Assembly (NCBI RefSeq): GCF_006439055.1 | Contig: NZ_RCZC01000002.1 | Span: 977,220 to 1,041,219 of the forward strand | From: Sphingomonas glacialis | GTDB lineage: Bacteria; Pseudomonadota; Alphaproteobacteria; Sphingomonadales; Sphingomonadaceae | DNA: 64,000 nucleotides | Reading direction: 5' to 3' | Part shown: in pieces, positions 17,286 through 24,877 of the stretch | Layout: every line of letters begins with the position of its first letter | Position numbering within the stretch: the stretch's first letter is position 1 | Position numbers and translations under genes: made by a program | Notes under the pieces: model-generated | What the model was told of the DNA's origin: nothing | Seen by the model: only the letters and a program-made list of their open reading frames with translations | Databases searched by the model: none

Positions 17286-18308
17286 ATGCGCAAGTCTTTG
17301 CTCGCCGCGATCATGGCGGCTTCTGCGTTGATCCCCGCCGCGGCGATGGCGCAGGATAATGGCGACCGGCCGAATCGCGGCGACGGTCAAGGGCGCCGCG
17401 GCCAGCAAGAGGGGCAAGGCGAAGGCCGGCCCCAGCGCCAGGCGATCCCCGGCGCCGAAGGCCGTACCAATTGGCAGCGCTCACAAGGCCAGCAGCAGGC
17501 GCCCGCGCAGGTCCAGGCACCGGCGCAAGCCCAGCAGCAACCGCAGCAGCGCCCTGATCGCCAGGGTGGCGGCGGTCGCGACTTTGGCGGGCGTGGCGAC
17601 TATCGCGGCCAGCCGCAGGGTGCACCGCCGCAGGGTGTCCCGCCCCAGGCGCAGGGCGGCGGCCAGCCCGGCTTCCAAGGCGGCCAGCCCGGCGGTCGCC
17701 CAGGCTTCGACCGCGGTCAGCGCGACGGTCGCCCCGATTTCAACGGCGGGCAACGCGACGGCCGCCAAGACTTCAACCGCGGTCCGCGCGATGGTCGTCC
17801 CGGCTTCGAAGGTGGCCCGCGCGACGGTCGCCCGGCTTTCGACCGGCAACAGCGCGGCGGTGATTTCCGCGGCAACGATCGCGGCGATCCCCGCAACGGA
17901 CGCGGTGGCGATTTCCGCGGGAACGACGGGCGCTTCGGCGATCGGGGCAATGGTGGAAGCTATGCCGGCGGCTACGGCCGGGGCGACAATCGTGGCGACT
18001 GGAACCGCGATTGGCGGCGCGACAACCGCTATAACTATAACAGCTACCGCAGCCAGAACCGCAATGCCTATCACCTCCCGCGCTATTACGCGCCGTCGGG
18101 CTGGTCGGGTGGGTATCGCCGCTTCTCGGTCGGTTTCTCGCTGAGCTCGGTGCTGTTCAACCAGAATTACTGGATCGGCGACGCCGATTATTACCGCCTG
18201 CCGCCGGCCTACGGTCCGTATCGCTGGGTGCGCTATTACAACGACGCGCTGCTGGTCGATATCCGCACCGGCTACGTCGTCGACACGGTGTACGACATCT
18301 TCTGGTAA
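17286..18308 (+). CDS. RcnB-like exported protein with Arg/Gly/Gln-rich tandem repeats
   Basis: The 340-residue protein has a signal peptide (MRKSLLAAIMAASALIPAAA). About 65 Gln/Pro/Ala-rich residues follow, then a run of 10-11-residue repeats of the form QRDGRPDFNGG or GPRDGRPGFEGG (about residues 138-215). The C-terminus has YYAPSGWSGGYRRF and YGPYRWVRYYNDALLVDIRTG. That last stretch is the RcnB domain, found in periplasmic proteins linked to nickel/cobalt homeostasis. The repeat tract is low-complexity and probably disordered and positively charged. No metal pump gene is adjacent. A strong terminator follows directly. Confidence 0.82.
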   Translation: MRKSLLAAIMAASALIPAAAMAQDNGDRPNRGDGQGRRGQQEGQGEGRPQRQAIPGAEGRTNWQRSQGQQQAPAQVQAPAQAQQQPQQRPDRQGGGGRDFGGRGDYRGQPQGAPPQGVPPQAQGGGQPGFQGGQPGGRPGFDRGQRDGRPDFNGGQRDGRQDFNRGPRDGRPGFEGGPRDGRPAFDRQQRGGDFRGNDRGDPRNGRGGDFRGNDGRFGDRGNGGSYAGGYGRGDNRGDWNRDWRRDNRYNYNSYRSQNRNAYHLPRYYAPSGWSGGYRRFSVGFSLSSVLFNQNYWIGDADYYRLPPAYGPYRWVRYYNDALLVDIRTGYVVDTVYDIFW

Positions 18309-18327
18309 GCGCCGGAAGACCGACCTC

Positions 18328-18367
18328 GGGGTCCGCGGGCATTGGCCTTGCGGACCCCTTGTTTTTT
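18328..18367 (+). terminator. Rho-independent terminator after the RcnB-like gene
   Basis: A perfect 9-bp GC-rich stem (GGGGTCCGC with its complement, 13-base loop) is followed by TTGTTTTTT. It begins 19 bases after the stop codon. This is the clearest intrinsic terminator in the window. Confidence 0.9.
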
Positions 18368-18393
18368 AAAGCGCCAGCGACAAAGTCGCGCGC

Positions 18394-19074
18394 ATGGCTC
18401 TCTTTGCAAAGAAACCCAACGGCGCCTCCCCGCTGCGGCGACAGTTCGGCGAAACCGTCGGGGCGCGGCTCGATGCCAATCCCGCGGTCAAGCGCTTCGC
18501 GGTCGACGGCGCGCAAATCTATCAGCACCCCGATTTCCTCGACGCTGCCACCTGCGACACGCTCGTCGCGATGATCGACGCCAACAAGCGCCGCTCGACC
18601 GTCCTCGCCGAGGAGAATATCCAGGAGTTCCGCACGAGCGAAAGCTGCGACATGGACCGCTGGTCGCCCGATGTCCGGCCGACCGACGAGGCGATCGCGC
18701 ATCTGCTCGGAATCGACCCGGTGCAGGGCGAGACGATGCAGGGCCAGCGTTATGCCGTCGGCCAGCATTTCCGCGCGCATTTCGATTATTTCAACGAGAA
18801 GCAGGCCTATTGGCCGCAGATGATCGAGACCGGCGGCCAGCGCACCTGGACCGCGATGATCTACCTCAACCATGTCAAGGAAGGCGGCGCGACCTGGTTC
18901 CCGCAGATCGGCATCCGCGTCGCGCCCAAAAAGGGCCTGCTGCTCGCCTGGAACAACATGAACCGCGACGGCAGCCGCAACACCGAGACGCTCCACGAGG
19001 GGATGCCCGTGGTCACCGGGACCAAATATATCGTGACGAAATGGTTTCGCGAAGGGAAGTGGATCAAGGGCTGA
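18394..19074 (+). CDS. Prolyl 4-hydroxylase-like 2-oxoglutarate/Fe(II) oxygenase
   Basis: The 226-residue protein has the P4Hc double-stranded beta-helix. The iron ligands are His129, Asp131 (HFRAHFDYF) and His201 (TLHEGMPV). Lys211 (GTKYIVTKWF) is the 2-oxoglutarate ligand. AMIYLNHVKEGGATWFP is the family core strand. Such enzymes hydroxylate prolines in proteins, but bacterial substrates are mostly unknown. It begins just after a strong terminator and ends about 50 bases before recJ, with which it may share a transcript. Confidence 0.9.
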   Translation: MALFAKKPNGASPLRRQFGETVGARLDANPAVKRFAVDGAQIYQHPDFLDAATCDTLVAMIDANKRRSTVLAEENIQEFRTSESCDMDRWSPDVRPTDEAIAHLLGIDPVQGETMQGQRYAVGQHFRAHFDYFNEKQAYWPQMIETGGQRTWTAMIYLNHVKEGGATWFPQIGIRVAPKKGLLLAWNNMNRDGSRNTETLHEGMPVVTGTKYIVTKWFREGKWIKG

Positions 19075-19126
19075 CGCCGGACGCTCCGATTTGCGCTCTT
19101 CGGCCAAGCGCGTAGGAGGGCGGGCA

Positions 19127-20890
19127 ATGAACACCGTCCTCAACATCAGCCATTCGATCCTCGGACAGCCCTGGCGCTGGCGCATGCTCGAGACCGACGC
19201 ACGCGACCCCGGCTTCGCGCCCGACGATCTCGTCACGCAATTGCTGCTCGCGCGCGGCTGCCCGCGCGACGCGCTCGACGCGCACAAGGCGCCGAGCATC
19301 CGCGGCTTCATGCCCGACCCCTCGATCTTCCGCGACATGGACCGCGCCGCCGACCGGCTCGCCGATGCGGTGCAGTCGGGCGAGCAACTCGCGATCTTCG
19401 GCGATTACGACGTCGATGGCGCGACGTCGGCGGCGCTGATGATCCTGCTGCTGCGCGATCTCGGGCTCGAGGCGCGGCCGTACATTCCCGACCGGATGCT
19501 CGAGGGCTATGGCCCGACCGGCCCCGCTCTGGTGCGCCTCAAGGACGAAGGCGCGACGCTGATCGTCACCGTCGATTGCGGCGCACAGGCGTTCGACGCG
19601 CTCGCCACCGCGCGCGATGCCGGAGTCGATGTGCTGGTCGTCGATCACCACAAATGCGCCGCGGCGCTTCCGCACGCGCATGCTTTGGTCAATCCCAACC
19701 GGCTCGATGAGACCGAAGGGGCAGAGCACGGCCACCTCGCCGCGGTCGGCGTCGCCTTCCTGCTCGGCGCGGCGTTGATCCGCACGTTGCGCGGTCGGGG
19801 CTATTTTGCCGACCGCGCCGAACCCAAACTGCTCGACCTGCTCGATCTGGTCGCGCTCGGCACCGTCGCCGACGTGGCGGCGCTGCGCGGCCTCAACCGC
19901 GCGTTCGTGGCCCAAGGCCTCAAGGTGATGGCGCAGCGCCGCAACATCGGGCTCAACGCGCTGATCACCGCGTCGCGCCTGACGCGCGCGCCGACCAGCA
20001 CCGATCTCGGCTTCGCGCTCGGACCCAGGATCAACGCCGGCGGGCGCGTCGGCAAGTCGGATCTCGGCGTACGGCTGCTCATCACGCAAGACCCGGCCGA
20101 GGCCGAGCGAATCGCGGTCGAGCTCGATCGGCTCAACGAGGAACGCCGCGCGATCGAAGGCATCGTCCAGGAAGCCGCGGAGCTGATCGCACTCAACCAG
20201 AGCAACCGCGCAGTGCTCGTCGTCGCGGGGCATGGTTGGCACCCGGGCGTGATCGGAATCGTGGCCGGGCGACTCAAAGAAAAATACGGCCGCCCTGCCC
20301 TCGTCATCGCGCTCGACGATGCGGGGCTCGGCAAGGGCTCGGGTCGTTCGATCACGGGCGTCGATCTGGGCGCAGCAGTGCTCGCGGCGAAAGAGCAGGG
20401 CCTGCTCGTCGCTGGCGGCGGTCATGCGATGGCCGCGGGGCTGACGATCGCCGAGGACCAGGTCGATCCCTTCGCGGCCTTCCTCAGTGAGCGACTCGAA
20501 GCGGCGGTCACGCGCGCGATGGGCGACCGCGCCTTGCTGCTCGACGCAGTGCTGACCGCCGGCGGCGTCACGCCCGCTCTCGTCACCGCGATGGAGCTCG
20601 GCGGCCCCTACGGCATGGGCTGGCCGCAGCCGCGCGTCGTCGCCGGGCCAGTGCGGATCATCAAGGCCGATGTGGTCGGCAACGGCCATGTCCGCGCGAT
20701 CGTCGCGGGCGATGGCGGCGGGTCGCTCAAGGCCGTCGCCTTCCGCCAGGCCGACACCGCGCTCGGCCAGGCGCTGCTCGGCGCTGCCCCGCACCGCCGC
20801 CTGTGGCTCGCCGGCCGCGCCAAGATCGACGATTGGGGCTCGCGCCCCGCGGCCGAACTCCACATCGACGACGCCGCCTGGGCCGATTGA
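19127..20890 (+). CDS. recJ: Single-stranded-DNA-specific exonuclease RecJ
   Basis: The 587-residue protein carries the DHH-family motifs in order: FGDYDVDGATSAA (motif I), TVDCGAQA (II), VVDHHKC (III, Asp173-His174-His175) and LVALGTVADVA (IV). Further on are HPGVIGIVAGRLKEKYGRP and GGGHAMAAGLT of DHHA1, then an OB-fold end. RecJ degrades single-stranded DNA 5' to 3' in recombination and mismatch repair. The ATG at 19127 follows AGGAGG at 7 bases and was preferred over an in-frame start 36 bases upstream. Length matches the family. Confidence 0.96.
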   Translation: MNTVLNISHSILGQPWRWRMLETDARDPGFAPDDLVTQLLLARGCPRDALDAHKAPSIRGFMPDPSIFRDMDRAADRLADAVQSGEQLAIFGDYDVDGATSAALMILLLRDLGLEARPYIPDRMLEGYGPTGPALVRLKDEGATLIVTVDCGAQAFDALATARDAGVDVLVVDHHKCAAALPHAHALVNPNRLDETEGAEHGHLAAVGVAFLLGAALIRTLRGRGYFADRAEPKLLDLLDLVALGTVADVAALRGLNRAFVAQGLKVMAQRRNIGLNALITASRLTRAPTSTDLGFALGPRINAGGRVGKSDLGVRLLITQDPAEAERIAVELDRLNEERRAIEGIVQEAAELIALNQSNRAVLVVAGHGWHPGVIGIVAGRLKEKYGRPALVIALDDAGLGKGSGRSITGVDLGAAVLAAKEQGLLVAGGGHAMAAGLTIAEDQVDPFAAFLSERLEAAVTRAMGDRALLLDAVLTAGGVTPALVTAMELGGPYGMGWPQPRVVAGPVRIIKADVVGNGHVRAIVAGDGGGSLKAVAFRQADTALGQALLGAAPHRRLWLAGRAKIDDWGSRPAAELHIDDAAWAD

Positions 20891-20969
20891 GACGATTTCG
20901 TGCAAGAGATGGCTTGACCCGTGCCGCCAGTTTCCCTAACCGCCTCCAACCAACCGGCCACGCCGGCAT

Positions 20970-21044
20970 GGCCCCTTCGTCTAGCGGTTAGGACGCGGCC
21001 CTTTCACGGCTGAAGCACGGGTTCGATTCCCGTAGGGGTCACCA
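20970..21044 (+). tRNA. tRNA-Glu (anticodon TTC)
   Basis: This is a 75-base cloverleaf with a genome-encoded CCA. The acceptor stem GGCCCCT pairs with AGGGGTC, including one G-T pair. The anticodon loop CTTTCAC (21001-21007) carries TTC at 21003-21005. The T arm is ACGGG-TTCGATT-CCCGT. The sequence is close to bacterial tRNA-Glu over its whole length. Confidence 0.97.
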
Positions 21045-21328
21045 AAGCCAAGCACACAATGGCTTGATCGCGTGCCTTCCACGAAAAAGCGCTCACCGTG
21101 CGCCCGCATTCCGTCCCACATTTTCGGCAGCCTTCAATGACCGTGATGAAGACTCCTGCCATCATTGGCCATGATCTCCAACCACTCCGCGTCATACACG
21201 TCTTCTCGACTTAACGCCGCCTCCAAAAGGCAGTCTGGACTCAAAGCTGACACCATTTGGGACTCGACTAAGCCGACACAGCCCAGAACCGACGTGATAA
21301 CGCCCACTCGTCGCCTCAGACCCCGACC
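21045..21328. other. Non-coding stretch after tRNA-Glu
   Basis: These 284 bases between the tRNA-Glu 3' end and the TetR gene hold no gene I can support. Two short open frames (63 and 66 codons) overlap here and resemble no family known to me. By eye the stretch is richer in A and T than its neighbours. No integrase, direct repeat of the tRNA end or transposon end was seen. Confidence 0.5.
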
Positions 21329-21970
21329 TTATCCCGCGCTCGTCGCGAAAAGCCGAAGGAAATAGCCGGTGAACCGCCGCGCATCACGCTCGGTCGTGTC
21401 GGGGGCATCGGGCGAGATGCCCCATAAGCGGCGATTATGCTGGGTCGTGCAAAGGCCCAGCAGCATCTGCGCCATATCGACCGGATCTTCGTCGCGCAGG
21501 CAGCCGGCGCTGATCTGGCCCCGCAGATATCCCGCCAGCGCTTGCTCGACCCGCATCGCTGCGCGTTCGTAGAAGATAGCGCCCAATTCGGGGAAGCGCC
21601 CGCTCTCCCCCGCGATCAGGCGCCACGCCGCGACCGCGTCGGGTTGCGCGGTCTTCTGGATGAACCTGCGGCAGAAGCTGAACAGCGTCGTCTCAAGGTC
21701 CGCCGAGGCGAGCAGACCGCCTTCGAGCTCCGCGCGAAACTCGGAGGTCACATCCTCGATCACGGCGGCGAACAGCTCCTCCTTCGAGCGGAAATAGCTC
21801 CACAAGGTCGCCTTCGATCCGCCCAGTTCGCTCAGCAGGCCAGACATCGACGTCGCGGCATAGCCGTCCTCGAGGAACGAGCGGCGGGCGGCGGCGACGA
21901 TCGCCTGCCGCCGGTCCTGTTTGCGCGCCTCGCGCTTGCCGAGCGGCGCCGTGTTCGGTTCGATACTCAT
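21329..21970 (-). CDS. TetR family repressor of the adjacent efflux operon
   Basis: The 213-residue protein has an N-terminal TetR HTH (residues about 15-60, with AATSMSGLLSELGGSKATLWSYF) and a helical C-terminal domain of the AcrR/TetR_C type. It is divergent from a three-gene efflux operon. Two copies of GTAC-N6-GTAC lie in the shared promoter region, so it very probably represses both itself and the pump. The ATG at 21970 is only about 6 bases from a good -10 element and has no ribosome site, so the mRNA may be leaderless. Fifteen upstream codons that run through the operator were rejected as coding. Confidence 0.9.
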   Translation of the reverse strand: MSIEPNTAPLGKREARKQDRRQAIVAAARRSFLEDGYAATSMSGLLSELGGSKATLWSYFRSKEELFAAVIEDVTSEFRAELEGGLLASADLETTLFSFCRRFIQKTAQPDAVAAWRLIAGESGRFPELGAIFYERAAMRVEQALAGYLRGQISAGCLRDEDPVDMAQMLLGLCTTQHNRRLWGISPDAPDTTERDARRFTGYFLRLFATSAG

Positions 21971-21974
21971 AATC

Positions 21975-21988
21975 GTACTATAAGGTAC
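21975..21988. promoter_or_regulatory. TetR operator 1
   Basis: GTACTATAAGGTAC is a 14-base inverted repeat 4 bases upstream of the tetR start. It overlaps the -10 element of the tetR promoter. Read on the other strand it is GTACCTTATAGTAC, matching operator 2 at 12 of 14 positions. Confidence 0.8.
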
Positions 21989-22004
21989 ACTTTTTAATTG
22001 ACAA
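21977..22004 (-). promoter_or_regulatory. tetR promoter (minus strand), possibly leaderless
   Basis: On the minus strand, TTGTCA (22004-21999) and TATAGT (21982-21977) are separated by 16 bases. Transcription would start at or within a few bases of the tetR ATG at 21970. On the plus strand TTGACA at 21998-22003 overlaps it and may be the -35 of the efflux operon, but its -10 is poor. Confidence 0.6.
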
Positions 22005-22032
22005 CCGCTCACGCCTCCCCCATTTCAAAACT

Positions 22033-22046
22033 GTACCTCTTAGTAC
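22033..22046. promoter_or_regulatory. TetR operator 2
   Basis: GTACCTCTTAGTAC is an inverted repeat 10 bases upstream of the efflux operon start. It matches operator 1 in opposite orientation. Flanking bases also agree in part (AAACT before, GGTTTT after). Confidence 0.8.
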
Positions 22047-22056
22047 GGTTTTAGAT

Positions 22057-23541
22057 ATGGCGCTCATGACACCCCGCACCGCGATCCGCCCGATGGCACC
22101 GCTCGCCCTGCTTCTGCTCTCCGCCTGCGCGACGGTCCCCAGGCTCGGCCCGACTCCGGTAATGGTGCCGTCGACGGCTTATGCCGCGGACACGACGCTT
22201 GCCGGCGTCGATCGCTCGGCCTGGCCCGACCAGGCGTGGTGGCACGATTATGGCGATCCGCAACTCGACGCGTTGATCTCCGAAGCGATGGCGGGCACGC
22301 CCGATCTCGCCGCCGCGGTGGCGCGCGTTCGCCAGGCCGACGCCTATGTCCAGCAGGCCCAGGCTGCGCGCCTGCCGACGCTCGACGCCAGCGGCAGCGT
22401 CGGGACCGCCAAGCAGAGCTACAATAACGGCTATCCCGCGGCCTTCGTGCCGAAGGGGTGGAAAGGCACCGGCAAGCTCGAGGCCGATCTCGGCTTCGAC
22501 CTCGATCTGTGGGGCCGCAACAAGGCATCCTATGCGGCGGCCCGCTCCGACGCGGAGGCGGCGCGGCTCGACCTCGCGCAAGCGACGCTGACGCTCTCGA
22601 CCAGCATCGCCGACGCCTATGCCACGCTCGCCCAGCTCTTTGCCGAGCGCGGCGTACAGGCCACCGCGCTCGACATCCGCCAGCAGACCGAGCGGCTCAC
22701 CGCCGACCGCGTCGTCGCCGGGCTCGACACCCAGGCCGAGCTCAAACAGGCGCAATCCGCGGTGCCCACGGCGCGCGCCGACATCGCCGCGACCGACGAG
22801 CAGATCGCGCTGACCCGCAACCGCCTCGCCGCGCTGCTGGGCAAGGGGCCCGATCGCGGGCTCGCCATTACCGCACCGACCGCGATCATCGCCGCGCGCG
22901 GCCTGCCTGCAGACGTGACGACCAATCTGATCGGCCGCCGGCCCGACATCATCGCAGCCCGCACCCGTGTCGAGGCGGAGGCGAGCCGCATCAAGGTCGC
23001 GCGCGCCGATTTCTACCCGGACGTCAAACTCAGCGCGGTGTTCGGCCTCCAGTCGCTGGGGCTCGGTTCGTTCTTCAACAGCGGATCGACCTTCGGCAAT
23101 GCCGGACCTGCGATCAGCTTGCCGATCTTCCGCGGCGGTGCGTTGCAGGGGCAATATCGCCATGCGCGCGGGCTCTACGAGGCCGCGGTCGCCACCTACG
23201 ACCAGACGGTGACCGACGCCTATCGCGCCGTCGCGGATGCCGTCGTCAGCCAGCGCGCGCTGGCGACGCGCCTGTCCGAATCGCGCGCGGCGCTGGTGGC
23301 GGCACAGGCGGCGTATTCGGTGGCACGCCAGCGCTACGAAGGCGGGCTGTCGCGCTTCACCGACGTGCTCACCGCGCAGGACCGGGCGCTCCAGTCGCAG
23401 CGGACCGTCGCCGACCTCCAGGCGCGCGCCTTCACCCTCGATGTCGCGCTTGTGCGCGCGTTGGGCGGTGGTTTCTCCCCGACCGTGGCCATTTCCCGGA
23501 CGCTCACGGACCCGACCAGCAAGGACCAGACCCATGGCTGA
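22057..23541 (+). CDS. Outer membrane efflux lipoprotein (NodT/OprM family)
   Basis: The 494-residue protein is a TolC-like outer membrane factor with a lipoprotein signal. The lipobox LLLSAC puts the acylated Cys at residue 24. WWHDYGDPQLDALISEA is the standard opening of the first OEP repeat. The second repeat has RRPDIIAARTRVEAE and ARADFYPDVKLSAVFG. It forms the trimeric exit duct for the adaptor and pump encoded next. No ribosome site precedes the ATG, and an operator sits 10 bases upstream, so leaderless or internal initiation at residue 13 is possible. It overlaps the next gene by 8 bases. Confidence 0.93.
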   Translation: MALMTPRTAIRPMAPLALLLLSACATVPRLGPTPVMVPSTAYAADTTLAGVDRSAWPDQAWWHDYGDPQLDALISEAMAGTPDLAAAVARVRQADAYVQQAQAARLPTLDASGSVGTAKQSYNNGYPAAFVPKGWKGTGKLEADLGFDLDLWGRNKASYAAARSDAEAARLDLAQATLTLSTSIADAYATLAQLFAERGVQATALDIRQQTERLTADRVVAGLDTQAELKQAQSAVPTARADIAATDEQIALTRNRLAALLGKGPDRGLAITAPTAIIAARGLPADVTTNLIGRRPDIIAARTRVEAEASRIKVARADFYPDVKLSAVFGLQSLGLGSFFNSGSTFGNAGPAISLPIFRGGALQGQYRHARGLYEAAVATYDQTVTDAYRAVADAVVSQRALATRLSESRAALVAAQAAYSVARQRYEGGLSRFTDVLTAQDRALQSQRTVADLQARAFTLDVALVRALGGGFSPTVAISRTLTDPTSKDQTHG

Positions 23542-24697
23542 TGCCGACCCCACGCCTCGTCAATTCCACCAGACCGCGACCCCCGAGACGGCCACCGAGA
23601 GCAAGATGCCGAACACGCGCAAGCGCCTGCTGACCGGCATTGCCGCTATCGTCCTGCTGTGCGGCGCAGGCTATGGCGGATGGTATGCGATGGTTGGCAG
23701 CCATCATGTCGAGACCGACAATGCCTATGTCGGCGCGGATACCGCACAGGTGACGCCGATGGTGTCGGGGCAAGCGATCGCGGTGCTCGCGTCCGACACG
23801 CAGCCGGTCAAGCGCGGCGACGTGCTTGTCCGGCTCGACGATAGCGATGCGCAGATCACGCTTGCCAGTGCCGAGGCCGATCTGGCCAAGGCGCGCCGCC
23901 AGTTCGGCCAGAGCGCGGCGACCAGCAACGCGCTGTCGGCGCAGGTCGATGCGCGCCGCGCCGACATCGCCAGCGCCCAGGCCCAGCTCGTGTCGGCGCG
24001 TGCGGGCTTTGCCAAGGCGCAAGTCGACTTCAATCGCCGGCAAAAGCTCGCGCCCAACGGCGCGGTCTCGGGCGACGAACTGACATCGGCGACCAATGCG
24101 CTGGCCGGCGCGCGCGCGACGCTTTATCAAGCGCGGGCTGCGGTGGCGCAGGCGACCTCGCAACAGGGCGCGGCGTCGGGCAATCTCGCCGCCAACCAGG
24201 CCTTGATCCAGGGAACCACCGCCGCCACCGCGCCCGACGTGCTCGCCGCCGAGGCCCGCGTTCGCCAGGCAAGGCTCGACCTCGACCGCACCATCGTGCG
24301 CGCGCCCGTCGACGGCGTGGTCGCGAGCCGCAGCATCCAGATCGGCCAGCGCGTCGCGCCGGGCACGACGGTGATGCGGATCGTCCCGGTCAACCAGATG
24401 TACGTCGATGCGAACTTCAAGGAAGGCCAGCTCGCCAAGGTGAAGCCGGGCCAGGCGGTATCGCTGACCTCCGACCTCTATGGCGACGATGTCGCGTATC
24501 ACGGTCGTGTCGTCGGCTTTTCGGGCGGTACTGGTTCGGCCTTCGCGCTGATCCCGGCGCAGAATGCGACGGGCAACTGGATCAAGGTCGTCCAGCGCCT
24601 GCCGGTCCGCGTCGCGCTCGATCCCAAGGAACTCGCCGCGCATCCGCTGCGGGTCGGCCTGTCGATGACCGCGGAGATCGATACCGCCGCGCGCTAG
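23534..24697 (+). CDS. emrA: EmrA-type membrane fusion protein of a drug efflux system
   Basis: The 387-residue HlyD-family adaptor has a short cytoplasmic N-terminus, one membrane helix (residues about 33-55, TGIAAIVLLCGAGYGGWYAM) and the barrel-sandwich start VETDNAYVGADTAQVTPMVSG. A long Ala/Gln-rich coiled-coil hairpin follows, then TIVRAPVDGVVASRSIQIGQ and a beta barrel. It links the inner membrane pump to the outer membrane lipoprotein. It overlaps the preceding gene by 8 bases, so the two are co-translated. Confidence 0.93.
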   Translation: MADADPTPRQFHQTATPETATESKMPNTRKRLLTGIAAIVLLCGAGYGGWYAMVGSHHVETDNAYVGADTAQVTPMVSGQAIAVLASDTQPVKRGDVLVRLDDSDAQITLASAEADLAKARRQFGQSAATSNALSAQVDARRADIASAQAQLVSARAGFAKAQVDFNRRQKLAPNGAVSGDELTSATNALAGARATLYQARAAVAQATSQQGAASGNLAANQALIQGTTAATAPDVLAAEARVRQARLDLDRTIVRAPVDGVVASRSIQIGQRVAPGTTVMRIVPVNQMYVDANFKEGQLAKVKPGQAVSLTSDLYGDDVAYHGRVVGFSGGTGSAFALIPAQNATGNWIKVVQRLPVRVALDPKELAAHPLRVGLSMTAEIDTAAR

Positions 24698-24721
24698 CCC
24701 GAGCGTCGGCACGTGCTTGTC

Positions 24722-24781
24722 GGGGCGTTCCTTCCCGAACGCCAGAGCCCGGGGTCCCCCCTCCCGGCTCGGGAACGCCCC
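24722..24781. repeat. Inverted repeat between emrA and emrB
   Basis: GGGGCGTTCC at 24722-24731 pairs with GGAACGCCCC at 24772-24781 around a GC-rich 40-base centre. It lies in the 180-base gap between adaptor and pump genes. It could be an mRNA structure that lowers pump expression, or a degenerate dispersed repeat. Confidence 0.55.
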
Positions 24782-24877
24782 AACGAGGGCAGGCGGGATC
24801 GCGTCGGCGACCCGCCTGCCAGCCTCGATACGAACCCGTTAACCGGGCGCTCCGGCGCCGGCAGGAGTAAGGCGGCG

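Noticed and set aside
21004..21195. A 63-codon minus-strand frame ending GIEPVLQP
   Set aside because: It runs through the tRNA-Glu gene; such frames are common false genes across tRNAs.
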